A stretch of 64,000 nt of DNA, taken from contig CACBYE010000005.1 of assembly GCA_902543375.1 (NCBI GenBank), positions 35,885 through 99,884 on the forward strand. Reading direction: 5' to 3'. Source of the stretch: an uncultured Pelagibacteraceae bacterium (GTDB lineage: Bacteria; Pseudomonadota; Alphaproteobacteria; Pelagibacterales; Pelagibacteraceae). Position numbers and translations under genes: made by a program. Positions 35,726 to 44,698 of the stretch are shown here, one piece after another. Below the pieces are notes generated by a model that saw nothing but the letters and a program-made list of their open reading frames with translations, was not told the DNA's origin and ran no database searches. How positions within the stretch are numbered: position 1 is the first letter of the stretch; each line of letters begins with the position of its first letter.

Positions 35726-38265
35726 TAATTAATAATAAAGTTAATTAATTTATTTTCTACATATATTGTTTTGATAATCTGTTTGTTATCTATATATTTT
35801 TTCATTTGTGGATCTTTTTTAATATTCTTTATTAATGTTTCCTCATCTATAGCTTCACTCATAGAAAATACTTTTCTTTTTTTCCCATTTATTTGGATAA
35901 CGATATTAAAATTTTCCTCCTTTAAATATCTTTTGTCTATTGCTGGCCACTTAATTTCATCAGTTTTTTGGTCTAATTTTTTAAGACACTCATTAGAAAA
36001 ATGAGGCATTACCGGATTTATTACTTTAAGAATATTTACGTAATTTTTGTAAAAATTAGTACCCCAATCTTTTTTATTTATATGTTTGTTGTAAAAAGTA
36101 TAAATTTTATGAATTGAAGCTATTACAACATTAAAACTAAATCTGTCTAAATCTTTCTCAAATTTTTGAATTATTTGATTGGTAAATTTTTCTAAATCTT
36201 CATCAAATAAGGAAAATTTCTTTTGATTTTTTAATATCTTTTCATTTAAAGACCAAAATTTTTGAAGAAATCTGAATGATGCGCTGATGCCGGTATCAGA
36301 CCACTGTATGTCTTTTTCAGGAGGACTATCCGACAGTATAAATAGTCTAACTGCATCAGCACCATAAATTTTGATAATTTTTTCTGGATCAATAGTATTT
36401 TTTTTGGATTTTGACATTGATTCTGATGGACCAACAGTTACTTTTTTTGAGGGGTTTTCATTTAGATAGAAATTTTCACCATCCTCGCTTGTTACATCCT
36501 CCGGAAAAACCCAATTATTATTTTCATCCCTATAGGTTTCGTGACAAACCATTCCTTGTGTAAACAAACCTTTAAATGGTTCTTTTAATCCAGTTTTTTT
36601 ATTATCCAAACTAATAGCTCTCATAAAAAAACGTGAATATAAAAGATGCAATATCGCATGTTCAACACCACCTATGTATTGATCGACTGGCATCCAATAA
36701 TCGATATCATCTATAACAAATGGCTCATTCTGAGCTTTGGCAGAACAAAATCTAAGAAAGTACCAAGAAGAGTCTACAAATGTATCTAAAGTATCAGTCT
36801 CTCGAGTACATTTTTTACCATTGATATTTAGATGCCTCCATTCTTTTTGTGAGTCAAGCGGATTACCGTTTGTATTTAAATCAACTTTATCTGGAAGCAT
36901 AACTGGTAAATCTTTTTCTGGAATTTTAACCACGTTGTGGTTTTCATCATAAGCAATCGGAATAGGGCATCCCCAATACCTTTGTCTTGATATACCCCAA
37001 TCTTTTAATCTAAAATTAGTTTTCTTATTACCTAAATTTTTCTCTTCTAAAATTTTAATAGCCTCATTGATAGACTTATCGGGCACAGCTAAACCATTTA
37101 AGAATTTTGAATTTATAATTACTCCAGGTCCAGTATATGCTTCATTTCCAACTTGATAATCTTCTTTTTCATCCAAAGGTTTAACTACCGTTTTTATTTC
37201 TAGTTTATATTTTTTTGCGAAATCAAAATCTCTTTGGTCATGTGCGGGGCACCCAAAAACAGCTCCAAATCCATAATCCATTAAAACAAAATTTGCAAAA
37301 TATACTGGGACCTTTGAATTATTATCTAAGGGGTTTATAGCTTTTAATTCAGTTTTAAAGCCTATTTTAGTCGCTTGAGCAATTGACTCCTCGGTGGTCC
37401 CTGTTTTAGAACATTCTTCTTTGAAATCAATAAAGTCCTTATCTTTTTCGTACAATTTTGATAAAGGATGATCAACTGATAGAGCTAAAAAAGAAAATCC
37501 AAATAAGGTATCTGGTCTAGTAGTATAACATCTTATAGATTTTATTTTTTCAGAACCTTCGACTTTAAAGTCTATCTCACATCCAAAAGATTTTCCTATC
37601 CAATTTTTTTGCATAGTTTTTACTTTATCTGGCCAGTTATCTAAATCATTTAAATCATTTAAAAGTTCTTCAGAAAAATATGAAATCTTGAAAAACCATT
37701 GATTTAATTTCTTTCTTTCAACAACAGCGCCTGACCTCCAACCTTTTCCATCAATTACCTGTTCATTAGCTAAAACAGTTTTATCTATTGGATCCCAATT
37801 AACATAACTTTCTTTTCTATAAACAAGACCTTTGTCATAAAGGTCTAAGAATATTTTTTGTTGATGTTTATAATATTCTGGTGAACAAGTTGAAATTTCT
37901 CTATCCCAATCTATTGAAAGACCTAACAATTTTAATTGAGTTTTCATTATCTCAATATTTTTTTCTGTCCAGGTTTTTGGATTTAGGTTATTTTGTCTTG
38001 CAGCATTTTCTGCTGGCATTCCAAAGGAATCCCAACCCATAGGGTGAAGAACATTGTATCCTTTTAAAGTTTTGTATCTTGATAATACATCACCAATTGC
38101 ATAATTCCTCACATGACCCATATGGATTTTTCCAGAGGGATATGGAAACATCTCTAAACAATAAAATTTTTCCTTATTTTTATTTTTACTTGATTTAAAT
38201 GTTTTATTATCTAGCCAGTATCTTTGCCATTTTTCTTCTACAAGCTTAAAATTATATCTTTCCAC
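35725..38265 (-). CDS. leuS: leucyl-tRNA synthetase
   Basis: LeuS charges tRNA-Leu. The 846-residue class I enzyme has the HIGH motif as HMGH (48-51, in [16 protein letters not shown]) and the KMSKS motif as SMSKS (616-620). The editing domain lies between (about 225-420), with the threonine-rich [10 protein letters not shown] motif near 248 and [13 protein letters not shown] near 337. The C-terminal anticodon and appended domains are present. Its stop overlaps the lptE start by one base. Confidence 0.98.
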   Translation of the reverse strand: MERYNFKLVEEKWQRYWLDNKTFKSSKNKNKEKFYCLEMFPYPSGKIHMGHVRNYAIGDVLSRYKTLKGYNVLHPMGWDSFGMPAENAARQNNLNPKTWTEKNIEIMKTQLKLLGLSIDWDREISTCSPEYYKHQQKIFLDLYDKGLVYRKESYVNWDPIDKTVLANEQVIDGKGWRSGAVVERKKLNQWFFKISYFSEELLNDLNDLDNWPDKVKTMQKNWIGKSFGCEIDFKVEGSEKIKSIRCYTTRPDTLFGFSFLALSVDHPLSKLYEKDKDFIDFKEECSKTGTTEESIAQATKIGFKTELKAINPLDNNSKVPVYFANFVLMDYGFGAVFGCPAHDQRDFDFAKKYKLEIKTVVKPLDEKEDYQVGNEAYTGPGVIINSKFLNGLAVPDKSINEAIKILEEKNLGNKKTNFRLKDWGISRQRYWGCPIPIAYDENHNVVKIPEKDLPVMLPDKVDLNTNGNPLDSQKEWRHLNINGKKCTRETDTLDTFVDSSWYFLRFCSAKAQNEPFVIDDIDYWMPVDQYIGGVEHAILHLLYSRFFMRAISLDNKKTGLKEPFKGLFTQGMVCHETYRDENNNWVFPEDVTSEDGENFYLNENPSKKVTVGPSESMSKSKKNTIDPEKIIKIYGADAVRLFILSDSPPEKDIQWSDTGISASFRFLQKFWSLNEKILKNQKKFSLFDEDLEKFTNQIIQKFEKDLDRFSFNVVIASIHKIYTFYNKHINKKDWGTNFYKNYVNILKVINPVMPHFSNECLKKLDQKTDEIKWPAIDKRYLKEENFNIVIQINGKKRKVFSMSEAIDEETLIKNIKKDPQMKKYIDNKQIIKTIYVENKLINFIIN

Positions 38266-38282
38266 TATTGATATGAATTAGT

Positions 38283-38885
38283 CTAATCAGTTTTTTTTTT
38301 ATTATTTTTTCTGCCGTCACCTTGCTTTGTATTTCCCATTGGATATGGATTATCTTTTCTTCGTTTTTCAAGCATAGTCTTTTCATATTTGGATGCCTTT
38401 TTGAGAATACTCAAATTTAGGTCAGCTACTAAATCGTTATTATTTTTACTAATAGAACAGTTAGTTAAATTTTGAGAACATTTTTTTAAAAAAACATTTA
38501 TGTCTAATGCATCTGATCTAATTTCGTTACTTAAAAATCTGATTGAAATCTTGACAGACTCGTTTGGTGAATTATTTTCACTGTACCAATCAGTGATTAC
38601 AATACCACCACTATAATTTGCTGATACTAAAGGCATAAAATCTAAGGTATCAAGCGTAGCTTTCCAGAGCGGATTAGAACTTGCAAACTCATAGGTAGTC
38701 CCCCCTCTATTTCCATCAAAAACTCTAAATCCTCTTCCTTCCTCAATGTTTTTCTTCACTCTTTGTCTTGGATCAGGAGGAAAATCTTTTGCACTAACTT
38801 TTTTTGGTTTCAGAGCTTGACATGCTGATTGCGTCAATAGAATAATTAAGGAAAAAAGGATTAAAATTTGTCGTGAAGTTATCAT
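38283..38885 (-). CDS. DUF3576 lipoprotein
   Basis: The 200-residue protein has a lipoprotein-type signal peptide ending LLTQSAC with Cys at 22. The body carries the conserved DUF3576 block: NPLWKATLDTLDFMPL followed by SANYSGGIVITDWYS and VKISIRFLSNEIRSDAL. The C-terminal tail is very basic. DUF3576 proteins are typical of Alphaproteobacteria, of unknown function, and often lie upstream of leuS-lptE-holA as here. An outer-membrane or periplasmic role near LPS export is a reasonable inference only. Confidence 0.9.
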   Translation of the reverse strand: MITSRQILILFSLIILLTQSACQALKPKKVSAKDFPPDPRQRVKKNIEEGRGFRVFDGNRGGTTYEFASSNPLWKATLDTLDFMPLVSANYSGGIVITDWYSENNSPNESVKISIRFLSNEIRSDALDINVFLKKCSQNLTNCSISKNNNDLVADLNLSILKKASKYEKTMLEKRRKDNPYPMGNTKQGDGRKNNKKKTD

Positions 38886-39100
38886 AAAAAACTATTATAT
38901 TTATTTATTAGCACAAAATGCTAAGTTTAAAATTAGAATATATTTAAACCGAAAAAACCTCATTTTACTTAAGAAAAGTGATGCAAAAATACAACACTAA
39001 GATAATTTATTGGTTGTTAAGTTAATATTTTATAAGAAAAATCCTTTTTTTTGCTAACAATTACACTGTTTATAATTAATTATAAAAAAGGAGTACATTT
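38886..39100. promoter_or_regulatory. 215-base intergenic region upstream of the porin
   Basis: This is one of the longest gaps in the window. It must hold the divergent promoters for the DUF3576 gene and the porin. For the porin, TATAAT lies at 39071-39076 and a good ribosome binding site AAGGAGT at about 39089-39094, seven bases from the ATG. I see no clean -35 at the right distance and no riboswitch-like fold. Confidence 0.45.
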
Positions 39101-40027
39101 ATGAACAAACTAACAAAAGTAGGATTAACTGCTTTAGCTACAACGCTAGTTTCTTCAGCATCATTTGCTGGTGAGTTGAGCGTTTCAGGTTCAGCTGCTT
39201 TATCTTACACTGGTCTTAACACCAACTCAAACACTAATCCATGGGCTATGGGTGACAGTGTGAAGTTTAATGGTGGTGGAGATTTAGACAATGGTATGAC
39301 TGTATCAGTTTACTATGAATTAGATGGTGGTACTTACGATGACTACAATCTAAAATTAGGTATGGGTGATACAGGTACTTTATCATTTTCAGGTGCATCA
39401 AGCTCTGGAAGTGGTGTTGACAAACTTAAAGACATTGTTCCAAACGCTTACTCAGCAGTTTACGAAGCAACAGACGCTGTTGACAGTGGTTTAATTGACA
39501 TTACTGGTAACAACCAAGCTGGTCAATGGGGATACGATGTAAGTATTGCTGGTGCAGATTTATCAGCTTCTTATAACCCAGAGCCAGGCGACCACAATAC
39601 AGCTGAAACAGGTTATGCAATTGTTTACGGCGGTCTTATGGACGGTTTAGAGTTAAGCGCTGGTTACTTTGATGATGGTGAGCAAGCAGAAAACGAAACT
39701 TTTGGTCTTAAATACACTATGGGTTCAATAACTGCTGGTTATCAAATCACTAACGTAGACTATGAAGCACAAGCTTCAACTGATCAAGATGCTACACACT
39801 ATGGTGTCTCGATTGCAGTTAACGAAGATTTCTCAATATCAGCTGGTAGACAAGAAATCGAGTTTGATGGTGCTGCTGATGATGAAGTAAACTCAGGTTT
39901 TATGGCTTCATACACTATGGGTTCAATTTCTATCGGTGGTGGATTCAATACTATGGAATCTAAAGGTGGATCTGCAACTGCTAAAGACGTAGAGGCATCT
40001 ATCTTAAACATCGCGTTTTCATTCTAA
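39101..40027 (+). CDS. outer-membrane beta-barrel porin
   Basis: The 308-residue protein has a clear Sec signal peptide (MNKLTKVGLTALATTLVSSASFA, cut after A23), then alternating amphipathic strands rich in Gly, Tyr, Asp and Ser, and ends in Phe (ILNIAFSF), the signal for outer-membrane barrel assembly. Patterns such as DLDNGMTVSVYYELDGG and the repeated SAGYFDDG-like turns match alphaproteobacterial porins, roughly a 16-strand trimeric type. Codon choice is more GC-rich than neighbours and it has its own ribosome binding site and strong terminator, all fitting a major abundant protein. Specificity is unknown; acidic loops hint at cation preference. Confidence 0.88.
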   Translation: MNKLTKVGLTALATTLVSSASFAGELSVSGSAALSYTGLNTNSNTNPWAMGDSVKFNGGGDLDNGMTVSVYYELDGGTYDDYNLKLGMGDTGTLSFSGASSSGSGVDKLKDIVPNAYSAVYEATDAVDSGLIDITGNNQAGQWGYDVSIAGADLSASYNPEPGDHNTAETGYAIVYGGLMDGLELSAGYFDDGEQAENETFGLKYTMGSITAGYQITNVDYEAQASTDQDATHYGVSIAVNEDFSISAGRQEIEFDGAADDEVNSGFMASYTMGSISIGGGFNTMESKGGSATAKDVEASILNIAFSF

Positions 40028-40047
40028 TCATCTGAATGATTGAATTT

Positions 40048-40078
40048 AAAAGGCCCCTTTTTTAGGGGCCTTTTTTTT
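40048..40078. terminator. strong bidirectional terminator between porin and thiE-like gene
   Basis: AAAAGGCCCC (40048-40057) pairs with GGGGCCTTTT (40065-40074) around a seven-base loop, followed by a run of Ts; on the other strand the upstream As give a T-run too. It starts 20 bases after the porin stop. The last codons and stop of the minus-strand thiE-like gene (ending at 40062) are inside this hairpin. Confidence 0.92.
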
Positions 40079-40610
40079 GCTCAAAAAAAGATATTCCAGC
40101 GAAACCAAAAGGTTTTATCAATTTTAGCTCTTTAATATTTTTAATATTAATACCTCCAAGGGCTATATCTTTCATACAAGTTGTTTTTCTTAAATTTAGA
40201 TATCTGTACATTTTCAATTGTTTATTTTTTTTTTCTTTAAATAGAGGAGATAAAAATATTTCACTAACATTTTGAATTTCTTTAATTTTGATCTCTTTTA
40301 AATTATGCGCAGATCCGAGAATCTTAAATTTTATTTTAAATCTACTTGTGCCTAATAGTAAATTTTTATTATTAGATGATATATACAAACCATCAGCCCT
40401 TATCTTGTTAGCCAATTTAATATTATTATGAATGTAAAGTTTTCTGTTGTTTTTTTTACAAAAATTGACCAATTCTATTAAAGTTTTCAAAGGAGTTTCT
40501 TTGTTTTTATTTCTCCAAATAAAAGATATATTTTGTTTAAGATTTTTTAAATGAGAATAGTTAAATTCATTAATAAAATAATACACCTTTAAATTATTTA
40601 TATGCATCAT
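40062..40610 (-). CDS. thiamine phosphate synthase / TenI-like protein
   Basis: ThiE joins the pyrimidine and thiazole halves of thiamine; TenI is a related aromatase without synthase activity. The roughly 182-residue protein is short for ThiE. Visible pieces of the TIM barrel are ADGLYISSNN near 95, LGSAHNLKEI near 115 and the phosphate-binding ALGGINIKN near 152. The diphosphate-binding residues are hard to place, so synthase activity is doubtful. Starts at 40610 or 40607 (ATG) overlap the divergent yggS start. Its C terminus (QKKGP) is encoded inside the porin terminator hairpin. Confidence 0.75.
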   Translation of the reverse strand: MMHINNLKVYYFINEFNYSHLKNLKQNISFIWRNKNKETPLKTLIELVNFCKKNNRKLYIHNNIKLANKIRADGLYISSNNKNLLLGTSRFKIKFKILGSAHNLKEIKIKEIQNVSEIFLSPLFKEKKNKQLKMYRYLNLRKTTCMKDIALGGINIKNIKELKLIKPFGFAGISFFEQKKGP

Positions 40611-41273
40611 ACTCAAAAGAATTTAATTGAAATTGAGGAAAAAATTAAGAATAAAATTAATATTCTTAATTTATCTAATTACGATCCAAAAGTGATTGCA
40701 GTATCAAAAACTTTTTCAGAACAAGATATTTTACCTCTAATAGAGTATGGTCACCACGAATTCGGAGAAAATAAAGTGCAAGAAGCCCAGGCAAAATGGA
40801 CCAAAATAAAAAAAAATCACAAAGATTTGAAACTGCATATGCTAGGGAAGTTACAAACAAATAAAGTTAAGAATGCAGTTGAAATATTCGATTATATCCA
40901 TTCTCTAGATAATTTAAAACTTGCAAATAAAATTTCTAAAGAATTGAATAAAAAATCAAAAAAAATTAAGATTTTTATTCAGGTTAACTTAGGTGATGAA
41001 GAGCAAAAATCCGGGATAGATCCCTCAGAATTAGAGACATTTTATAAAACTTGTTTAGATTTGAAATTAGATATAATTGGCACCATGTGTATTCCACCGG
41101 AAAATAAAGATCCAAAACCTTTTTTTGAAGATTTACTAAAGCTAAACCAAAAGTTAAACCTTTCTGAAATTAGCATGGGGATGACAAATGATTATTTAGA
41201 TGCCTTACAATACAAATCCACATTCTTAAGAATTGGTACAGGTATATTCGGAAAAAGAGTTAACCAATTTTAA
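40602..41273 (+). CDS. YggS-family PLP-binding protein
   Basis: YggS/PLPBP proteins bind pyridoxal 5'-phosphate and keep vitamin B6 and amino acid pools balanced. The 223-residue TIM-barrel protein has the PLP lysine in PKVIAVSKTFSE (K36), FGENKVQEAQAKW near 55-68, IHSLDNLKLANKI, and the C-terminal SMGMTNDYLDALQYKSTFLR with RIGTGIFG, the phosphate-binding end. All motifs are canonical. It is divergent from the thiE-like gene with overlapping starts and overlaps the convergent L,D-transpeptidase-like gene by 14 bases. Confidence 0.93.
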   Translation: MHHTQKNLIEIEEKIKNKINILNLSNYDPKVIAVSKTFSEQDILPLIEYGHHEFGENKVQEAQAKWTKIKKNHKDLKLHMLGKLQTNKVKNAVEIFDYIHSLDNLKLANKISKELNKKSKKIKIFIQVNLGDEEQKSGIDPSELETFYKTCLDLKLDIIGTMCIPPENKDPKPFFEDLLKLNQKLNLSEISMGMTNDYLDALQYKSTFLRIGTGIFGKRVNQF

Positions 41274-41757
41274 TTTTTGTTTTTTTATTAATCAGTTTAT
41301 TTAAAATAAAAAAATCTTTTTTTTTAATTGCAATACAACCTTTTGTAGATTTATAACTTTTTGTTAAATGTAAAAATATTGCACTACCTTTATTTTTAAT
41401 TATTTTATCATAGTTATATTTTATTAAAATAAATAAGTCATACTTATTATCCCTACGAAAAAGTTTTTCATAACTTATTTTTAAATTTTTTTTAATCTTT
41501 ATTAACTTGTTATATTCTTTACTGTTTGGATCATCACACCATCCCATGTTTTTTTTGATACGGATCAATTTGAGTTTGGAAATAGGTTTTTCAATTCTAT
41601 CTTGTCTATAATAAATATTTCCTAAATCAAAAATACCTTTTGGTGTTTTTAGGTCGCCTTCTTTTTTCGATCTACTTAATCCTTTCTTTCCCACTGAGCA
41701 TCTAAATTTGAAGCTATCAATTAAAAGTGTTTCTTTATTTTTGATAATAATTGTCAT
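41260..41757 (-). CDS. L,D-transpeptidase family (YkuD) protein
   Basis: YkuD-domain proteins form 3-3 cross-links or attach proteins to peptidoglycan through a catalytic cysteine. The 165-residue protein has the active-site pattern H130...STKGCIAIKKKD with C141; the usual SHGC is altered to TKGC. The region KKEGDLKTPKGIFDLGNIYY matches the conserved GD..TP.G.F motif. I see no signal peptide, which is odd for a periplasmic enzyme but common in annotations of this short branch. It is divergent from a regulator with only 11 bases between ATGs. Confidence 0.85.
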   Translation of the reverse strand: MTIIIKNKETLLIDSFKFRCSVGKKGLSRSKKEGDLKTPKGIFDLGNIYYRQDRIEKPISKLKLIRIKKNMGWCDDPNSKEYNKLIKIKKNLKISYEKLFRRDNKYDLFILIKYNYDKIIKNKGSAIFLHLTKSYKSTKGCIAIKKKDFFILNKLINKKTKIKIG

Positions 41758-41768
41758 ATTTTAATAAA

Positions 41769-42329
41769 ATGAGTTCAAAAACTTTAATAATTTATGACTA
41801 CCAGATTTTATTCGAAATATTAAACGAAATCAGTGAAAGTTTAAATTTTAAAATTATTCAAAGCAATAAAGAAGAATATAATGATTTAAAACTTAATTTT
41901 AAAAATGATCATTTGATAATTTCTAAAAAAAAAATTCAAGGTTTAAATAATGTTTTAATTTTAGAGGAAAAACCAATTAAATTAAGAAAGCTTCTTGAAA
42001 TTATCAATATTAATTTATTAAAAAATAAGTTTTATAAGCAATCTAATATTAAAATTGGAAAATATAGTTTAGACCTAAATTCTAGAAAAATTTTCCTAAA
42101 AGATAAAAATTTAGATTTGACCGAAAGAGAAACTAATTTGATAGTTTTCATTAATGAAAGAAAAAATGTCACTATAAAAGATTTACAAAAAAATGTATGG
42201 GATTACTCACCCAATTTAGAAACTCATACAGTTGAAACTCATATTTATAGGTTAAGAAAAAAAATGAGTGAAATTTTTGGTGATGAGAATTTTATTTTAA
42301 ATACTCAGAATGGTTACACAATCAATTAA
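41769..42329 (+). CDS. OmpR-type winged-helix regulator with degenerate receiver
   Basis: The 186-residue protein (ATG at 41769; a TTG at 41751 would overlap the divergent gene) has a C-terminal OmpR/PhoB winged-helix DNA-binding domain: LTERETNLIVFINERKNVTI, then VETHIYRLRKKMSE and NTQNGYTIN, about residues 95-186. The N-terminal 90 residues look receiver-like but lack the acidic pair and phospho-aspartate, so regulation is probably not by phosphorylation. The L,D-transpeptidase-like gene shares its promoter region and is a likely target. No histidine kinase is nearby. Confidence 0.85.
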   Translation: MSSKTLIIYDYQILFEILNEISESLNFKIIQSNKEEYNDLKLNFKNDHLIISKKKIQGLNNVLILEEKPIKLRKLLEIININLLKNKFYKQSNIKIGKYSLDLNSRKIFLKDKNLDLTERETNLIVFINERKNVTIKDLQKNVWDYSPNLETHTVETHIYRLRKKMSEIFGDENFILNTQNGYTIN

Positions 42330-42333
42330 ATAA

Positions 42334-43260
42334 TTAATGTCTTGCACCTAAAATTTGAATTATTTTAGAAGATAGCTCTGTGCCTTTTTCGAGGCACTCT
42401 TTTATTTTTAAATTATTTATTGTTCCATGCAAGTATCCTGCAGCAAATAAATCCCCAGCACCTGTTAAATCTTTTATATTTAGATTAGACTTAGCTTTGA
42501 TTTCTACAATTTCATCTTTATTAATTGCAATTGCACCTTTTGCACCTCTGGTAATTACAATGTTTTTTTTTACCTCTTTTGAAAATGATATCGCATCAGA
42601 AAATTCATTGGTGTCGATTAAGGATAAAATTTCCTGTTCATTCGCAAAAACAATATCTAATTGATTCCTTACTAAATCTAAAAAATGAGTCTTATGTCTC
42701 TCAACGCAGAATTGGTCAGATAGAGACATGGCAACATTTTTTGAATTGATAATTGCTTTATCAAAAGCTTTTTTAGGACCTCCTTCATCCCATAAATAAC
42801 CCTCTAAAAAAATCATTTCTGCGTTTTGAATATCCTCCTTGTTTATATCTTTATCATCAATCTTTCCTGCAGTTCCAAGAAAAGTGCACATTGTTCTCTC
42901 GGAGTCTGGTGTAATCAAAATTAAGCAAGAACCAGTTGGAATTTTTTCCTCTTTTTTTTTATATAAATATTTTACTTTTTCTTTTTTCATACCATCTTCA
43001 TATTTTTGTCCTAAATCATCATCACTGATTTTTCCAATAAATCCAACATCATTCCCCAGCTGAGAAAGACCTACAATAGAATTAGCAACTGACCCACCTG
43101 AAACAGTCTCCTCTATTTTTAATGATAAGAGCAACTTTTTAAATTCTATCTCATCAACTAATTTCATCGTACTTTTTTTTAGCGAATGTTCTATTAAGAA
43201 TTTATCTGTTACTTTACAAAGTACATCAACAATAGCATTTCCAATTCCTAAGAGTTTCAT
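42334..43260 (-). CDS. PfkB-family carbohydrate/adenosine kinase
   Basis: The 308-residue ribokinase-fold protein has ETVSGGSVANSIVGLSQLG near 52-70, FIGKISDDDLG and the catalytic anion-hole motif LTGAGDLFAAGYLHG with base D270. The N-terminal GIGNAIVDVLCKV is typical of adenosine-kinase-like members in Alphaproteobacteria. The substrate could be adenosine or a sugar; the neighbours (nth, dapB) give no hint. It abuts nth by one base overlap, forming adk-like, nth, dapB, sulfotransferase on the minus strand. Confidence 0.88.
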   Translation of the reverse strand: MKLLGIGNAIVDVLCKVTDKFLIEHSLKKSTMKLVDEIEFKKLLLSLKIEETVSGGSVANSIVGLSQLGNDVGFIGKISDDDLGQKYEDGMKKEKVKYLYKKKEEKIPTGSCLILITPDSERTMCTFLGTAGKIDDKDINKEDIQNAEMIFLEGYLWDEGGPKKAFDKAIINSKNVAMSLSDQFCVERHKTHFLDLVRNQLDIVFANEQEILSLIDTNEFSDAISFSKEVKKNIVITRGAKGAIAINKDEIVEIKAKSNLNIKDLTGAGDLFAAGYLHGTINNLKIKECLEKGTELSSKIIQILGARH

Positions 43261-43913
43261 TATGGTTTTTTCGCAATAAATGGTTTTTTCCTACCAGGAT
43301 AGCAAGTAGTACAAATTTTACAACTCAATCCATAACAGTCTCTAGCCTTACAAAATTCTCTTCCATAATAGATTATTTGTAGATGTAATTTATTCCAATG
43401 TTTTTTTGGAAACAATCTCTTAAGATCATATTCTGTCTGAATTACATTTTTCCCATTTGTTAACCCCCATCTCTGAGCGAGTCTATGAATGTGAGTATCG
43501 ACGGGAAAAGCCGGGTGACCAAAACCTTGAGACATTACTACACCAGCAGTTTTATGTCCGACACCAGGTAGTTTCTCCAGCTCCTCAAAAGTTTTAGGCA
43601 CATTACTGTTGTAATCTTTAATTATTATTTTAGAAAGATTATATATGCTTTTTGCCTTGATCCTAAAAATACCAATTTTTCTTATAAGAATTTCAATTTT
43701 TTTTCTTCCTAATTTTACAAAATGTTCGGGTTTATAATATTTTGGATAAATATTTTTAGTAACATTATTTACATTAACATCTGTACATTGAGCTGAAAGG
43801 AGAACCGAAATCAATAATGTAAATACATTTCTACTTTCAAGAGGAACTTTAATTTTAGGATAAGTTTTATTAAGTATTTTTAATACGATTTTTGCTCTTT
43901 GAACCTCATCCAT
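43260..43913 (-). CDS. nth: endonuclease III (DNA glycosylase/AP lyase)
   Basis: Nth removes oxidised pyrimidines and nicks at abasic sites. The 217-residue protein has the helix-hairpin-helix LEKLPGVGHKTAGVV with catalytic K121, and D139 in FPVDTHIHRL. The C-terminal iron-sulfur cysteines are C188, C193, C198, C201 and C204; the spacing differs from the usual C-x6-C-x2-C-x5-C. It overlaps the adenosine kinase-like gene by one base and lies two bases from dapB. Confidence 0.93.
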   Translation of the reverse strand: MDEVQRAKIVLKILNKTYPKIKVPLESRNVFTLLISVLLSAQCTDVNVNNVTKNIYPKYYKPEHFVKLGRKKIEILIRKIGIFRIKAKSIYNLSKIIIKDYNSNVPKTFEELEKLPGVGHKTAGVVMSQGFGHPAFPVDTHIHRLAQRWGLTNGKNVIQTEYDLKRLFPKKHWNKLHLQIIYYGREFCKARDCYGLSCKICTTCYPGRKKPFIAKKP

Positions 43914-43915
43914 TT

Positions 43916-44698
43916 TTATTTAAAATTCAACAAGTCTCTCATAGAGTACAAACCAGACTTTTTTTTCATTAACCAGCTAGCTGCAGCAAGAGCACCCTCT
44001 GAATATAGTGCTCTATCAAATGCTTTATGATTTAGTTTTATTATTTCTTTACCACTAGAAAATAAAACCTCATGTTCACCAATAATATTTCCTTTTCTGA
44101 TAGAATTAAAATTAATTTTTTTCCCATAGGGGAAATCTTTTTTATTTAAGTATTTTTTTCCTAAAATTTTATAAAAACTTTTATTTCTTCCACTTGCTAC
44201 CCCTTGGCCTAACATTAATGCTGTACCAGATGGATGATCTTTTTTAAACTTATGATGTGCTTCATAAACTTTGCTTAGATAATTATTTCCCAAAGATTTA
44301 GATGTAATTTCCGCTAAGTACATTAGCAGATTAATACCAAGGCTCATATTACCAGCTTTGAGAATTGGAATTTTTTTTGAAACTTTTTTTATTATATTTT
44401 CTTCTCGTTTGGAAAAACCAGTAGTGCCTATTACAACCCTCTTCCTTTCTTTTACTGCAATTTTAAGAACTTCAAGAGTACACTTTGGTATAGTAAAATC
44501 AATTATCACATCACTATTTTTAAAAGTTTCCACGTTATTTAGTTTCGGTAAAATACCCAAAAATTTTCTTTTTTGAATTTTATTTTCAGTAATACTATTT
44601 ATTTTAAATCTCTCGTCTTTCTTAGCAGATTTAATTAGTTGTTGCCCCATTCTACCTAGATAGCCTGTTATTGTTAATTTTATTTTTCTAGATTTCAT
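43916..44698 (-). CDS. dapB: 4-hydroxy-tetrahydrodipicolinate reductase
   Basis: DapB makes tetrahydrodipicolinate in lysine and diaminopimelate synthesis. The 260-residue protein has the cofactor motif TGYLGRMGQ (11-19), GTTGFS near 93, and the substrate motif EAHHKFKKDHPSGTAL near 143-158. Slightly basic and short-looped but complete. It overlaps sulfotransferase copy 2 by 11 bases, so they are likely co-transcribed. Confidence 0.96.
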   Translation of the reverse strand: MKSRKIKLTITGYLGRMGQQLIKSAKKDERFKINSITENKIQKRKFLGILPKLNNVETFKNSDVIIDFTIPKCTLEVLKIAVKERKRVVIGTTGFSKREENIIKKVSKKIPILKAGNMSLGINLLMYLAEITSKSLGNNYLSKVYEAHHKFKKDHPSGTALMLGQGVASGRNKSFYKILGKKYLNKKDFPYGKKINFNSIRKGNIIGEHEVLFSSGKEIIKLNHKAFDRALYSEGALAAASWLMKKKSGLYSMRDLLNFK

